Positions 30,269-41,911 of a stretch of DNA of 64,000 bases are shown one piece after another. The notes below the pieces were generated by a model. That model saw only the letters and a program-made list of their open reading frames with translations, searched no databases and was not told the DNA's origin. Each line of letters opens with the position of its first letter. Within the stretch, counting starts at the first letter, position 1. The translations under genes were made by a program, and so were the position numbers. Source of the stretch: Tritrichomonas musculus (taxonomy: Eukaryota > Parabasalia > Tritrichomonadida > Tritrichomonadidae). The stretch covers positions 186,001 to 250,000 of the forward strand of contig JAPFFF010000040.1 in NCBI GenBank assembly GCA_039105265.1, in the 5' to 3' direction.

Positions 30269-31933
30269 TTAATCATCTTTATTAGTAAATGATCTATCAT
30301 CTTCAATTGAATCAGAATGATACATTTCTTCAAAATCCTCATTATTAATAGTATCATCAGCATCTTCATTTTTCATTAATTTATAACATTTCTTTATTGG
30401 CCAAATTAAGAAGCACACACCGAGAACAAGACCCAATGCATGTGCCATTGAATAGCACCAAATGATTCTTACACCATCATTTTTATTTGTAAAATATAGC
30501 AGAAATGCAAAACCAATGATCGACAAAAAGTGCGAAATTAGGCTCAAAATCATTGAATAAATACCAAGTTGAAACGACTGCAGATATGCAACACAACAAA
30601 ATCTTCCACAAATAATAAATCCAAGTGCGTTAGAATATTTCAGCATCGGTTCACAGACATCCAAGTATCCTTTTCCACTTGCGAACATTCTAGCAAGATG
30701 TCTAGGAATTGTCCAAGTCAAAATTGCAGTGAATGAACCCCAAATAAACGAAATCCAAAGTGAATGAAAAGCCAATTTGAACCATCTTCTGTATCTTTTT
30801 GCAGCAAAAGCGTAAGAACCACTTGGAATGAATCCCATTGTAACAGCAATGATGACAGAATTTGTCAGCACGAAGAATCTAACAACTGTGTTAAAAGCAG
30901 CCATTGCATCATTATAATTCTCTTTAAATGACATTCCCATAAGTTTTCTAACAACAATTGAAGGAACAATCTGTGAAAGGTTAGCAAATAGTTGTGACAA
31001 ACCGACTTTTAATGATGGAAATGTGTGAGGTGAAAACTTAGAAATAAACATTTTCCATTTAGGTTTTACACCGAACTTTCCCATGAAATACAAAGTGAAA
31101 ATAACTATTCCTGGAATTGCTTCAGACAGTGCTTGTGCAAGAGAAGCTCCCCATATTCCTGTTTTAAGTGCTAATAGAAATATAGGATCTAAAACGCACA
31201 TGTTTACAACAAGAGAAATGACGTTGCAAATTGAAAAGAACAAAGATCGTCCTTCGCCTTGCAAACAACCACCAAGGGCGATAAAAGCGCAAGTTGTAAA
31301 CGTACCTACGTTAATTGGAAGCATGTACTCTTTACTCATTTGACTAATTTCATCATCTGCACCTAACCAACGTGCTAATGGAATTGTTGACAAACCGAGA
31401 ATCAATGGAATAACGACACCCATAATTGCAGCAACTCTGACCAAATCAACAACTAATTGGGCTGCCTCTTCTTCTTGATGTTTTCCATATAATTGACTGA
31501 TTTTGGCACTTGCAGCTGAACTTAAAAAGAATCCAAATGAACGAGATATACCATCAAAAACACCAATTGTTGATATCGTTGCTAATCCTTTTTCACCAAT
31601 TGATTTGGATACCCAAATTGATCCAATGATTCCTTTTAATGAACCTGTAAATTGCGCTAATATTGGACCGCTTGAAAGATATAGAATTGTTGCAAGTGGC
31701 TTCCTTCCTCCTAATCTGTAATTGTTTACGCTGGATTTTTCTTTGCTATTGTTATTATTTGAATTCTCTTTATGTTTGTTCGTGTTTGTTTCTTCAGTGA
31801 TATCATCGATGGAATCTTGTGGTTCTGATGAACTTCCTATTTGTATGTCGCTTGCTTCTGTGTCTATAAAATTGGATGATTGTGACATTTTAATCGATCC
31901 AATTGAAATCAATAATGATATCATTGAATTCAC
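30269..31933 (-). CDS. MATE-family efflux transporter, 554 aa
   Basis: About 12 hydrophobic segments in two homologous halves, with MATE landmarks: GPILAQFTGSLKGIIGSIWV in helix 1, GEKGLATISTIGVFDGISRS, AAASAKISQLYGK-like loop (SAASAKISQLYGKHQEEEAA), FTTCAFIALGGCLQGEGRSL, VLDPIFLLALKTGIWGASLA, and in the second half MGFIPSGSYAFAAKRYRRWF. The family exports cationic drugs and metabolites in exchange for H+ or Na+. The N-terminal 75 residues are polar and Ser/Asn-rich; the C-terminal tail is acidic (EDADDTINNEDFEEMYHSDS), both probably cytosolic. The second-site methionine (MSQSSNF, at 31888) is the likelier start, since an initiator-like ATCATTATTGATTTC lies between the two ATGs. Complete, with no breaks. 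Confidence 0.9.
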   Translation of the reverse strand: MNSMISLLISIGSIKMSQSSNFIDTEASDIQIGSSSEPQDSIDDITEETNTNKHKENSNNNNSKEKSSVNNYRLGGRKPLATILYLSSGPILAQFTGSLKGIIGSIWVSKSIGEKGLATISTIGVFDGISRSFGFFLSSAASAKISQLYGKHQEEEAAQLVVDLVRVAAIMGVVIPLILGLSTIPLARWLGADDEISQMSKEYMLPINVGTFTTCAFIALGGCLQGEGRSLFFSICNVISLVVNMCVLDPIFLLALKTGIWGASLAQALSEAIPGIVIFTLYFMGKFGVKPKWKMFISKFSPHTFPSLKVGLSQLFANLSQIVPSIVVRKLMGMSFKENYNDAMAAFNTVVRFFVLTNSVIIAVTMGFIPSGSYAFAAKRYRRWFKLAFHSLWISFIWGSFTAILTWTIPRHLARMFASGKGYLDVCEPMLKYSNALGFIICGRFCCVAYLQSFQLGIYSMILSLISHFLSIIGFAFLLYFTNKNDGVRIIWCYSMAHALGLVLGVCFLIWPIKKCYKLMKNEDADDTINNEDFEEMYHSDSIEDDRSFTNKDD

Positions 31934-32266
31934 TTTTGAATAATTTTTTTAATAAAAAAAATTGAATTATGTTTCTGAATTCAATTTATATACATTTATG
32001 TATATCACATTTATCATTTGTTTGTTTTGGAAAATTATAGCAATTTAGAATATATGATTGATCAGTTGAATTTTGTTTACCGATATCACATTTTATATTA
32101 GTATTATCAATTTTTCCTAACTTTTTGTATTAAAATACGTTTTTGGTGTTTTTTTTCTCAATTTTGTGTTGTGCGACAAATATTTATATTTAAAAATAAA
32201 GTTTTGAAATTACAAGAAAAATAAACCAGATAATCTAAAAATATTTTATTATTTATTTATGATTTG

Positions 32267-32363
32267 TATAGCATCTTGTTAAGTCCAAAAGTCACTTTTT
32301 TTTGGTGAAAAATTTCTGTAAAAAGGTCAAAAAAGTGACATTTGGACTTAACAAGATGCTATA
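32267..32363. mobile_element. 97-bp palindromic mini-element
   Basis: TATAGCATCTTGTTAAGTCC at the left is mirrored by GGACTTAACAAGATGCTATA at the right, with inner arms continuing through AAGTCAC/GTGACATT-like sequence. The arms are about 35 nt with a short AT-rich loop. The form fits a foldback MITE; TA at both tips is suggestive of a TA-targeting family. Confidence 0.7.
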
Positions 32364-32407
32364 ATGAATTGTAATTTTTGAAATAAGAAAATAAATTTAT
32401 GATTTGT

Positions 32408-32516
32408 ATTTTAAAGTGCGTCCACAATTAAGAAAGTATTTTTTGAATAAGCTCATAGAAATATTGAATGAGTTTTCACAATTTTAACTTTCCTAATAGT
32501 GGACTCACTTTAAAAT
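32408..32516. mobile_element. 109-bp palindromic mini-element
   Basis: ATTTTAAAGTGCGTCCACAA at the left faces TAGTGGACTCACTTTAAAAT at the right; the arms extend inward through AATTAAGAAAGT / ACTTTCCTAAT. It is distinct in sequence from the palindrome 45 bp upstream. Probably a second foldback MITE. Confidence 0.65.
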
Positions 32517-32660
32517 ATCATGCTCAAAAAGATGAATCAAATGAAAACCAAATATTAATACTGGTAATGAAATAATCAAAAAAAAAATAAACATTATTAG
32601 AATTGTTCTAATATACATTCTTATTCCTTGAATTTTATTATTTATAACTATACCTTCTAA

Positions 32661-33275
32661 TGGTAACCTGAAAAAATGGACCCGACCCGTTTTTTTCGGG
32701 TAGGGTAATTACCCACCATTCAAGTGAAGTGTTTAAGTTATACCCGATTATTTTTCTTTAATTATTCATTTAATTTATAATAATAAATAATAAATATTAA
32801 TTTTTTTTCATTAATAATTTTGATTTCTTGATTCATTTTCAATATCTGATTCAAACTTTAAGGAAAATTTTCCTCTGAAAAAGCTGATATAAATTCAATT
32901 TCAATTTTTTTTGATATTATAATATTACATTTATAACTTTATTCTAAACCCAACAAATAACATAATTAATATTAAATATTCATATTATGATTATTATTCC
33001 ATAAAAAAATGAATTTTTTTAGAATAACTTAAATTGATATCATCCAAACATATGATACCGTAGCAAATTGCATCTCAAATATTATCAATAGAATATCTGA
33101 CAAGAATAATAATAATATCATTAAAGAAATGGTCTGGTAAAAATATTACCATCTTTATAAATGGCCGGGTAAAATTTTACCTTTAGGTAATATGTTATTT
33201 TCCTACCCAGGTAAAAAATGACCCTACCCAAGAAGGATCTGTCAAAAGGGGTCGGGTAGGTACCGCTTTCAAGGT
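32661..33275. mobile_element. Possible hAT-like MITE with ACCCGACCCG ends, about 615 bp
   Basis: Left side reads TGGTAACCTGAAAAAATGGA then CCCGACCCG and CGGGTAGGGTAATTACCC. The right side ends GGGGTCGGGTAGGTACCGCT. GACCCGACCC and GGGTCGGGT face each other, and the interior holds further GGGTAG/CTACCC motifs, so the ends are built of short inverted motifs in the manner of some hAT MITEs. The interior is AT-rich and non-coding. No target duplication was found. Confidence 0.5.
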
Positions 33276-33345
33276 CTATTTATAACGCATCTGGTTAACT
33301 TTAAATAAATTTTTGGGAGATATTTTTGCCCCCAATCTCTTTTGA

Positions 33346-33452
33346 CTCCAACGGTTAAGGTCAATACTGACCCTGTATCGTACTTCAGAAAAAATCGGCG
33401 AGAACTTTTTTGCACTTTTGTGAAAAAAACCATGAGTAGCTATTTGATACAA
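33346..33452. repeat. Dispersed repeat, copy 1
   Basis: Shares TTAAGGTCAATA-TGACC, ATCGTAC-TCAGAAAAAA, ACTTTTTTGCACTTTTG and ACCATGAGT in the same order with 48929-49022. About three quarters of positions match by eye. Probably an internal piece of an old transposon family. Confidence 0.7.
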
Positions 33453-33754
33453 AATCTTTTTCTAGTTATGATCCTAAAAATAAAAAATGTAAAAATGTAA
33501 CCGCCTCCATTGTTACTGGATTTTCACTTTCGATTAACGTATTAAATGGTAATTTAAATAAAGTGAGAAATAAAGGGGGTCGATTCAAAAAATAATTAAT
33601 TTCAGTGGAAAACGATAATAAAAATTTATTTTGAGAAAAAAAAATTTTCTTAAAATTATATTTTCTGAAAAAATATTCAATTTTTTCTTAACTTTCGTCG
33701 ACCCCTATTTTATTGAATGAGACCCCTATTTTTGGGGGGCTCTTTATGTCTCAT

Positions 33755-34241
33755 GTTGGAGGCTCCGTGGCAGCAGATATGCGAAACATTTTGAAAGATA
33801 AGAAAAAAAATAAAATTAAAAATATTCTTCTTCCAAAGGGACCATCAAACACAAAATATTATACAGGAAATCCAATTACATTAAATCATACTAACATCTT
33901 TACTAATCTTTCAATATACTTGCTCAATGGGCAATATTAATCCGGTTGGCGAGAATATGTATGGAATTATGGCATGCTTCTCTATGTTAGGTCCAATTTT
34001 TGTCAAAAAACCTTTGGTTGATCTTTACTTGTTCAACATGATTTATACTGAAATGGTTTCTTACGCTATTCCATTTTTAAATTATTCAATTATCGATGAG
34101 AGAAACAATCAAAACGAATTTCATTCCCAACCAAGATATGAGAATAACGGATTAACAAAAGAACAAGCATTAATATTATCAAAATCATTAGGACATTATC
34201 TTCAAAATTTTGACACAAATGATACAATCTCTGAAACTTGA
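33755..34241 (+). pseudogene. Unidentified gene fragment in two overlapping frames
   Basis: The first frame (to 33940) gives SVAADMRNILKDKKK and ILLPKGPSNTKYYTGNPITL. The second (33927-34241) gives NPVGENMYGIMACFSML, PLVDLYLFNMIYTEMVSYAI, DERNNQNEFHSQPRYENNG and LTKEQALILSKSLGHYLQN. The frames overlap by 14 bp and look like one ancestral protein broken by a single frame change. Codon use is normal for the window. I do not recognise the family. Confidence 0.4.
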
Positions 34242-34599
34242 AAGATTTAAAGAAATTCCAAAATCCTCTTTAATAAAACTATTATATTTTAGCCAAATCT
34301 CTTTAAAAAAACTTTTTTTATAAAAATAGAGACTGTTTTTTCTATTTGGAATGTAATTTTGAGAATAATTGTAACCATATTATTTTGTTAATATTCTTAT
34401 TTCTATATAAAAATCTTATATTAAGTTTCTCCTTTTATTTGGCATCTTCGGTCTGTGAATTTCCATTTCAATTATGAAAAAGGTCTTTCTACCACTGCTT
34501 TCGAACTGTATTTTGAATGCAATTTGAGAAAGAAAAGAAAATGCTTTTAAAAAACATCTTAACTGTTTAAACAATTTTGATTGTAAAAAAAAAAAGAAT

Positions 34600-35450
34600 T
34601 TCTGCTTGACTCCATTCCACCACTTACTTACGGACTTGGTGTAAATCATATTCATTGGGCCACTGAACGAGCCCATTTTGATTTACCACATTCCATATTC
34701 CCCATGCCCAAATGTTATTAGCTTGTAAATTTTTGGCCCATGGAGCTGAAACTTGTAGAGTTTTTATTTTATAATCTTAAATACGATTATAATATAAAAA
34801 CAACTCTTCATGAGCAAAGATTTTATCTCCAAGTATTTTTTAAAGATGAACAATCTTATGTCCTTAAATGGGAGTAAATTATTCTCATGGAAAAAACATT
34901 TTGATTTCTTCGTAAAAGTTTTCTGCAAACCAGCAGTAAATGGCATCACCTGATAATAGCTGTTTTGATTTTCCAAATATCAGTGTTCGCTTTTTTAATA
35001 TGATGAGTAGGGGTGTTAATTAATTTTGTTATATTACTTTTAAAATATTTAATAATGCTCTCATTATATATCCTGTAATTTTAATGAATATACTATGTTT
35101 ATTTGAAAAGGCACAATCCGAATTACTTAAATTAGTGATATTTTGGATGTTTTATGCTTTATAATTTTCAATAGAGCCTGTAGGGTAATTTAAATGTTAA
35201 AGAAACTAATAATAAGTTACTCGCCAACTAAAATCGACTCTTCCATATGGGGTTAAAATGTACGTAAGCATCAAAATTCCCTCATCCTATGATTACTTAC
35301 AATATCTTTCTAACTGGATTCGTACATTTTTGGATTAATCATTACTCCTTTCCAGGAGCTTCAAGACACTAACAGCTTCCTCTAGTATCCTAAAGGCTTT
35401 GAAATGCGGTGTCTTTGGATCTTCGAACCAATGATTTTAATATTTACAAG
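34600..35450 (-). pseudogene. Heavily decayed unidentified coding sequence
   Basis: The minus strand keeps coding-like islands between stops: HWFEDPKTPHFKAFRILEEA and VSVLKLLERSND (about 35335-35432), DEGILMLTYILTPYGRVDFS, AIYCWFAENFYEEIKMFFP, and VSAPWAKNLQANNIWAWGIW followed by NVVNQNGLVQWPNEYDLHQV (about 34630-34755). The tryptophan-rich part and the even amino-acid mix are unlike random AT-rich translation. It may be an old transposase; the family is not identifiable by eye. Confidence 0.35.
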
Positions 35451-35670
35451 ATTCTGTGGAGAGACTTAAGATCATTATTTGGGTAATCACCTGAACTGCT
35501 TGCATGATCAACAGTTGGCTTTATTTATGCTCACCAAAATCCAATTATAAAATATATAAAATTTTTAAAATGTTTTATATAAAGTTTTTTTCGATGAATT
35601 CCCTACATGAATACCTTTTGAAATGTTTTCTTGATAATCTTTACTTTTTTTACATCACTTTTATTTTAAC

Positions 35671-35675
<5 letters not shown>

Positions 35676-35702
<27 letters not shown>

Positions 35703-35730
35703 GAGGGGGAGGGGGAAGGGGAAGGGGAAT
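35676..35730. repeat. Poly-T tract followed by G/A-rich tract
   Basis: A run of roughly 30 T is followed directly by GGAGGGGGAGGGGGAAGGGG. Such a purine switch can form unusual DNA structures and is prone to length error. No gene is involved. Confidence 0.8.
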
Positions 35731-36343
35731 GTTTCAAAATCCAACAAAGTTAAAATGAATAAAAATATACTTTTAAGTTAAGTTTTATTTATGATATTTA
35801 TTTTTTATATAATATATAAGTTTAATTATGTGAATCAATTAATTTGTGAAATATTCTCCAATCATTTTGAAACTTTTTTAATATATATACAGCCGTATAG
35901 GAAATAGAATTTTTTTTTTTTTGGAATTGATAAAAAAAGTTTTATAAACTTTTAATTGCATTTTAACATATAAAATTATCAGATATAATGATAAAAAAAG
36001 TTTTATAGTCACATCAATATGAAAATATGATCAAACGTCAAAGATGAAATATTGTTGAAATATTTGAAGTTTTCTAAAAAATTGATATAAAGGCTTAATT
36101 CTTCCTTCACAATCTGAAATATCGATATACATTCATTTGAAACAAGATTTTTTTGAAATTATTCTTCTTTCACAATCTGAAATATATCTGAACTTTTAAA
36201 AAAATTTACCGAATTGAATACAATATGATCGTTGCTAATTTTTTTCCTAAAAAAAATTTTATTTCCTAAAAAATTTATCTGCTTTGTAAACCATTCAAAT
36301 TTTGCTATTTTATTTCCTAAAAAATTTTTTATTTCCTAAACGG

Positions 36344-37509
36344 CAGTAAACAAATTTTAATATCAATGAATTATAATTATTTTTGGTATATTAAAATTAA
36401 GTTTAAAATATAACTAAAATTTGAATTTAAGATTCTTAAAAGGAAATTTTTGATATGCTTATTTTTCTTATATTTCTTTTTTATCACTATAAATTCAAAG
36501 AGTTTATTTTTCAAATAAAAATTGAATTTGCTTGCTAATGAAATTCGGACTATTCTAAAACGTCAACAACAAATTGTTTTCATTGCTGATGGCTGGTCAG
36601 CCAAAAGGAGCAGGAGATATATTGGAATTGAAGCAAGGTTTATTGAATATAATGAAACAAGAAATGTTTTTCTAGCTCTTGTAGATATTCCTGAAGTTCA
36701 ACACACAGCAAACAATATACAAAAATGTACGAATCCAAATTAAAGCAAGTGTATAGGATTGATGAAGATAATGCTTTGATAACATTTCAAATGCTAAAAG
36801 ACATGTTAATTGGAACATTTCTGAATCCTGATAGAAAATCATGCTGCAGGATTATGTATTCAATGATTTTGGATAAATCTCATTCAATTCCTAACAGGTT
36901 TCTTGAATCTGAAGAATATCAGATTGCTATAAATCATTGGTAGATGAAATTCTCAAATTAATGCAAAGTGAAAACAACAAAAAAGTGAAAAGCAATCACA
37001 ATAATAAGAATAAAAATCCAAAATACGATTTTAGCAAGAGTTTTGCGGGAAATATGCAAAGTGATATTTCTGAAGATTGCTCATCAGAAGTTGATTATGA
37101 TGAATTAATGAATTTCATTGATAATAAGGCAAAGAAATCAAAGCCAAATTTCTTTGATTACTGGTCATCACCAAATGCAAAAATAAGATATCCAAATTTA
37201 AAAGAATTAGCAAGATCGTTTTTTATTCATTCTTTTAAATCTTTATATATAGAACGATGCTTTTCACGTTGTAAAAGAATCCTGATGTTGATAGATTAGC
37301 GATGACAAAAGAGCACGCATCAAAGATTGCTGCTTTCAAAATAAACTCTTAAATATTAGTTGAAATTTGTCACAGAAAATCAATTAATTCACATTATTTA
37401 AATGAAAGGCCATAGTAAAGTATTACAATTTTCGTTTTTTTTTAAATTAATAAGTAAAATTTAAAAGTTGATCAATGAAAAAAGAGAAAAAATAAATATT
37501 TGTTTACTG
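36344..37509 (+). mobile_element. hAT element remnant, 1166 bp
   Basis: The left end CAGTAAACAAATTTTAAT is mirrored at the right by ATAAATATTTGTTTACTG, giving short terminal inverted repeats that begin CAG, as in hAT transposons. A broken hAT transposase fills the interior. The 8-bp flanks do not match (CTAAACGG and CATAAAAA), so no target duplication survives or the ends are slightly misplaced. The element is shorter than a full hAT, with internal deletion of the catalytic core. Confidence 0.6.
36522..37352 (+). pseudogene. Decayed hAT transposase
   Basis: Residues IVFIADGWSAKRSRRYIGIE match the hAT first catalytic region (D.W). The C-terminal part FFDYWSSPNAKIRYPNLKEL then ARSFFIHSFKSLYIERCFSR is the hAT dimerisation domain (W...YP.L...AR......S...ER.FS), and after a frame change DVDRLAMTKEHASKIAAFK completes it. 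The three ORFs (36522-36743, 36725-36943, 36937-37299) lie in different frames, so there are at least three frame changes, and most of the RNase-H fold is missing. Non-functional. Confidence 0.8.
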
Positions 37510-38960
37510 CATAAAAAAAAATGTATTGATATTACAGTACAATTTTATTTTTTTTATTGAGCTAGGCTTTAAATAGGTGGACATTTTAATGTTAAAATGT
37601 CCAGATCAATCAATATTTTAAAGTCCATATGTCCACTTTCTCAAAATAAAAAAATTTAAAATTTTTCTGATCTTTGCCGATCAAATTAAGGTCAAATAAT
37701 TATTGATCAAAATAAAAGATTAACCTCTTTTTATACTTGACAAGATAGCCACTTTTTGAGCTACGCTCAAAAAGTGTCATTATCAAATTTATAAATTTTT
37801 TATAAATAAAGTTAATTTTTTTTCACCAACAGGTGTTCCAATTTGAATGGATATATCAGAAAAATTGAGAAGACTTGCACCTTGAACGACATGGAAAGGT
37901 TGTAATTGTGATTAAAAGATCGAAATAATTATTTAAATAAAATAATCGATTTTGATCATTAGATAATATTGATATGAAAACTTGATTCAAAAATTGCATG
38001 TGAATAAGGAAAGTTTAACGAAAGATTATAAAATAAGATTATAGCTGGCATCTGGGAAATTAGTTTTTTTATCTAAAAAAATATATTTTCTTTTATGATT
38101 CAATCAATTTATCAATCATCCAAAATTACAATAATAGTAGTATTAATTATTTCTTTTTATATAATTATGAAATAAATATAAAAATATTTTAAAAATGTAT
38201 AAATTGAAAAAATTAATTGGGAATTTGAATTGACCAAAAAATATAATACAAAAATTCAATCTTCAAATAAACTCATAAAAGATTAAATATGAAAAATAAA
38301 GTAATTTATAAAAAGGAATGAAATAATGAAGAGAAAATCATGTCTATAGTTTTGTGAGAAATATAAAATTTTAAACACCTTTATTTTTATATTGAAATTT
38401 TTTTCTCATAATCAACGAAATATATCTGAGCAAATCATATATTTCAACTCCAAATATAAAATATTATAAGCCAATTAGCGTTTTTTAATATTTTTCAATA
38501 CTTTACAAATCGACAACACACAGCAATCATTGTAGTAATTATTAAACCAATTTTTTCTTTTTTTGGTAAATAAAATATTAATCAATAATATTATAGATAT
38601 CTCTTTATAAAAAAATATGTAAGATTTTCTTCTCATATTGGTGCCTATGAAGTTATAAATAACAATAAATGTTTACTAATCTTTTCAAAATTATATAATT
38701 AGCATTATTTGTAAAAATTAAAATTTAGCGAAAAAAGCGTCAGTAGCAACTCATGGTATTTTTCTTAAAGATAAAAAATAAAATAACTTTTTGATGCAAA
38801 ATGTTTATGACAAGAGAAACCAAATTGACCCTCAATTATTTTTCTATTTATTTTAATCGTTTGTTTTTATAGAATACTTGCTTAAAATAGAACAATGTTC
38901 TTGAAAGAAAAATATATTATTACGCCATTATTATCTAAAGCATAGACACGAAAAACAAAA
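37510..38960. other. Intergenic; one 26-bp palindrome
   Basis: No supported gene. At 37578-37603 TGGACATTTTAA and TTAAAATGTCCA form a near-perfect palindrome with a 2-nt centre. A short hairpin CTTTTTGAGC/GCTCAAAAAG lies at about 37753-37776. A faint match to the dispersed repeat (AACTCATGGTATTTTT) occurs near 38747 in inverse orientation. Confidence 0.45.
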
Positions 38961-40577
38961 TTGAAGTATTATTCACGCTTTATTGGACAGCCAAACATTA
39001 TTTATAAGATCAATAAAGATATTTTCTATTCCCTTTTATTTGCCCAAGCTATGCACACTGATCTTTCAACAATGCTGGGATATACGGAAGTTACAAATGC
39101 TGTTAAATTGTTTACATTGTCAATGGCCGACTTTACCAAACTGAACTTGATTTCACAAGCAATTAGCATTGGCGATGATGACTCTGGTATCGAATCATCA
39201 TTAACAGCTGACAAGAAGTTAAATAAAATTAGATTTGATCCAATATGCTCAGATCCAAATAAATCAGACATTGTTATTGGCTATTACAAGTGCATATCTA
39301 TGGAGAGAACAATTTCATACTATGTTGTAGTTTTTTATTCATATGCTGTTTGCTATGCACAAACACAAATACCTGTTTCATTAGTAACTTCAGCTGCACC
39401 ATATGTAACACATATGTTAGATACACGAATTGGAATTGGATTCATTCAACTTGCCGACAGATTCAAAGAAATTTTCAATGAAAGTATTAATTCATTCAAT
39501 ACTTTACTGATTATTATTCTTATTATTTCTGTTTTATTTACAATTGCAACGTTTATAATTGAAATGATATTATTAACATCAGTATCGAATCAATTCCAAA
39601 TCTTCAAATCATTGATGCTTCGAATTCATCCAATTTTATTTGTTGCCAATAATCAACTGATTTCACTTGTTTATGGAAAAAGCGACAAATCTTCACAAAT
39701 TGTAAGTGCATCACGTGCAGTGTTCACAACATCTTCTGACGCAATGATTTTCCTCAATAATGAAGGAATTATTGAATTTTCTCAATCCTGCAGCAACAGC
39801 AAATTTCGGCTACACTCCTGAACAGATGTTTGGACAACATGTTAAAATGATTTTGGAAGCAGAATCCAAAGAGACATCACAATTATTCTATTAAATGGAA
39901 TTGATGCTGAGTGGACAATCAAGCTTGATTTATGAATGCGATTTACAAGAGAAAAGAGACGATGGCTCCATTATTTATTTGCAGAAAACTTTGGCATGAT
40001 GTGTGTTGACATGACAAATGACATAAAACAAAAGAACGCCGTTGAAGAAGCCAAGAAGCAATCAGAGCAACTTTTACTACAAATTCTTCCTAAAGACATC
40101 ATTATGAGATTGAATCGCGGAGACGCAAACATTTCGTTCACTGTGCAATCATCAACGATAGCTTTCATTGATATTGAAAAGTTTTCCAATTATTCTGCTT
40201 CTTTAAGAGCATCCGAAATCATGCAGAACTTGGGTCTGGTCTTCACAGCCTATGACCAGTTGCTTGCCAAATACAGCTTGATTATCAAAATCAAGCTGAT
40301 TGGCGATAATTACATGCTCGCTGCTGGCCTTTTCAATCCAGATGTCGAGCCTTCTAAACATGCAACACAAGTGATCAGCTTCACTCTCGAATGTCTCGAT
40401 GCAATTGAAGATCTAAACGAACAAATGAACTCTCTTTTACAAGTCAGAATCGGTGTCAATAGTGGCGGACCTCTCATTGCTGGCGTTCTTGGTTCTGACA
40501 AGCCTCTTTTCGATATTTTCGGTGACCCAATTACTTGCTCGCATGATGTTATTCTCAGTTTCCTATTTCCAAATTGA
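38961..40577 (+). pseudogene. Truncated, frameshifted membrane adenylate/guanylate cyclase
   Basis: The first frame (38961-39821) holds an extracellular-type region, one transmembrane helix (LLIIILIISVLFTIATFIIE) and the start of a PAS-like domain (TTSSDAMIFLNNEGIIEF). A one-base change near 39783 moves the PAS continuation (NPAATANFGYTPEQMFGQHV) into another frame; further changes follow near 39890 and 39960. The last frame (39936-40577) gives the signalling helix EAKKQSEQLLLQILPKDIIM and the class III cyclase domain: IAFIDIEKFSNYSASL (metal aspartates), KIKLIGDNYMLAAGL and VRIGVNSGGPLIAGVLG. It then diverges after FDIFGDPI, so the end of the catalytic domain is missing. In trichomonads these proteins have many N-terminal helices; here that part is absent too. 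Confidence 0.8.
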
Positions 40578-40819
40578 TATCCTCAAACTGCATGTAATTA
40601 GTTTGTACATTATAACGTAATATATATATATAATAAAGTAACTCATTATTATCTTTTATATATTTTTTTCTTATTTGCACAAAATTTTTAGCAAAACCTA
40701 AGCTAAAGTCTAATTTTAATAGAATTTTTTCAATGAGTTGTTTCAAAAAGTTTAAAATTATAAAAGAAAATAATAATAAATAATACTATATTTATACGAA
40801 TAGTTTGGTCGCGTATAAG

Positions 40820-41080
40820 TTAATCGCATGCTATTTGAGAATAGTGATTTGAGAATGTTAATTTGAAAAGAGCAATCTGAAGAAAATAACCCGATCCATG
40901 TGATATAAGAGCACTAATCTGAGATATGTGGTATGAAAAAAAAATCTGCAAATAACATCCTGAGAACAAGTAATTTGAGAATAAATGACGTGAGAATAAG
41001 TAATCTGTGGATAACAACTTGAGAATAACAATCTGAAAATGATAATTTGGAAATAGCAACCTGAAATTAGTAGTCTTCGA
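40820..41080. repeat. Degenerate short tandem repeats (TGAGAATAA type)
   Basis: Variants of AATTTGAGAATAA..GAC, AATCTGAGAATA and CAACTTGAGAATAAC recur about twelve times at intervals of 20-25 bp. The 79-residue minus-strand frame across it is a by-product of the repeat. Confidence 0.55.
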
Positions 41081-41911
41081 AAATAAATCTAATAAAAGTT
41101 ATCTGGTGTTAGAAAGAATAAAAGTTAACTTAAATATAACTATAGTAAGATCATAGAAATGCTTCTTTACGGCCTTAATATTTAAAATGGCGCCAAAGTC
41201 ATTGAAAATAGTTACCGTTCTATTCAAAAATAAAAACGGTTGTTAATTGAAAAAGACCATACCGTACCTTGAAAAACCTAATATTGCTCTCAAATAACTT
41301 CATACTAGATTTGAATGAAATTGAATGATCTTTATAACAAAGAAAATTAAGCATATCTCCAAAAATTTAAAAGAAATAATACATTATCTTTATCTAAAAA
41401 ATATTATTATTAATTTTTTGATGATCTAGTAACAATATATTTTCGATTTAGGTAACTTGCAATATTATCAGATCTATTTGCCATAAAAATTAAGTTTCTC
41501 GTAATGTAGCTTAACGAAAACTATTATGATTTACTTTTATTTGCTTTTCGACTGCTTCTCTTCTTTTGGTATTTTCAATGATATTATTGTTTTTTTTTTT
41601 TTTTATGAAAGAGGTATTGAAATTACCAAAATTTGAATAAAATCCAAAATTAAAACGATTTTTTCATAATTTTTTAATATAAACCAATTTCTTATTAAAA
41701 ATTTTTAATCAATCAAATTGTACATTTTAAAAAGGCATTTCTTGTGAATCTAATAGGACTCATTAGACTTGGAAAATTTGAAAGAACATTTCCTTTAGAT
41801 ATTTCTTTTTTTTTAAATTATTAAAAGAACTTGGATGGATTTTTGGAATCTGATTTACATTATTATAATGAATTTTGTAATTTTTCTCATAAATTTTTAA
41901 TCTATTTTCGT

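Noticed and set aside
35504-35758. 84-residue ORF through the poly-T/G tract
   Set aside because: The protein is largely poly-F and GGGGGRGRG from the homopolymer; no coding support.
36725-37299. Separate small genes in the hAT region
   Set aside because: The three ORFs are successive frames of one decayed hAT transposase.
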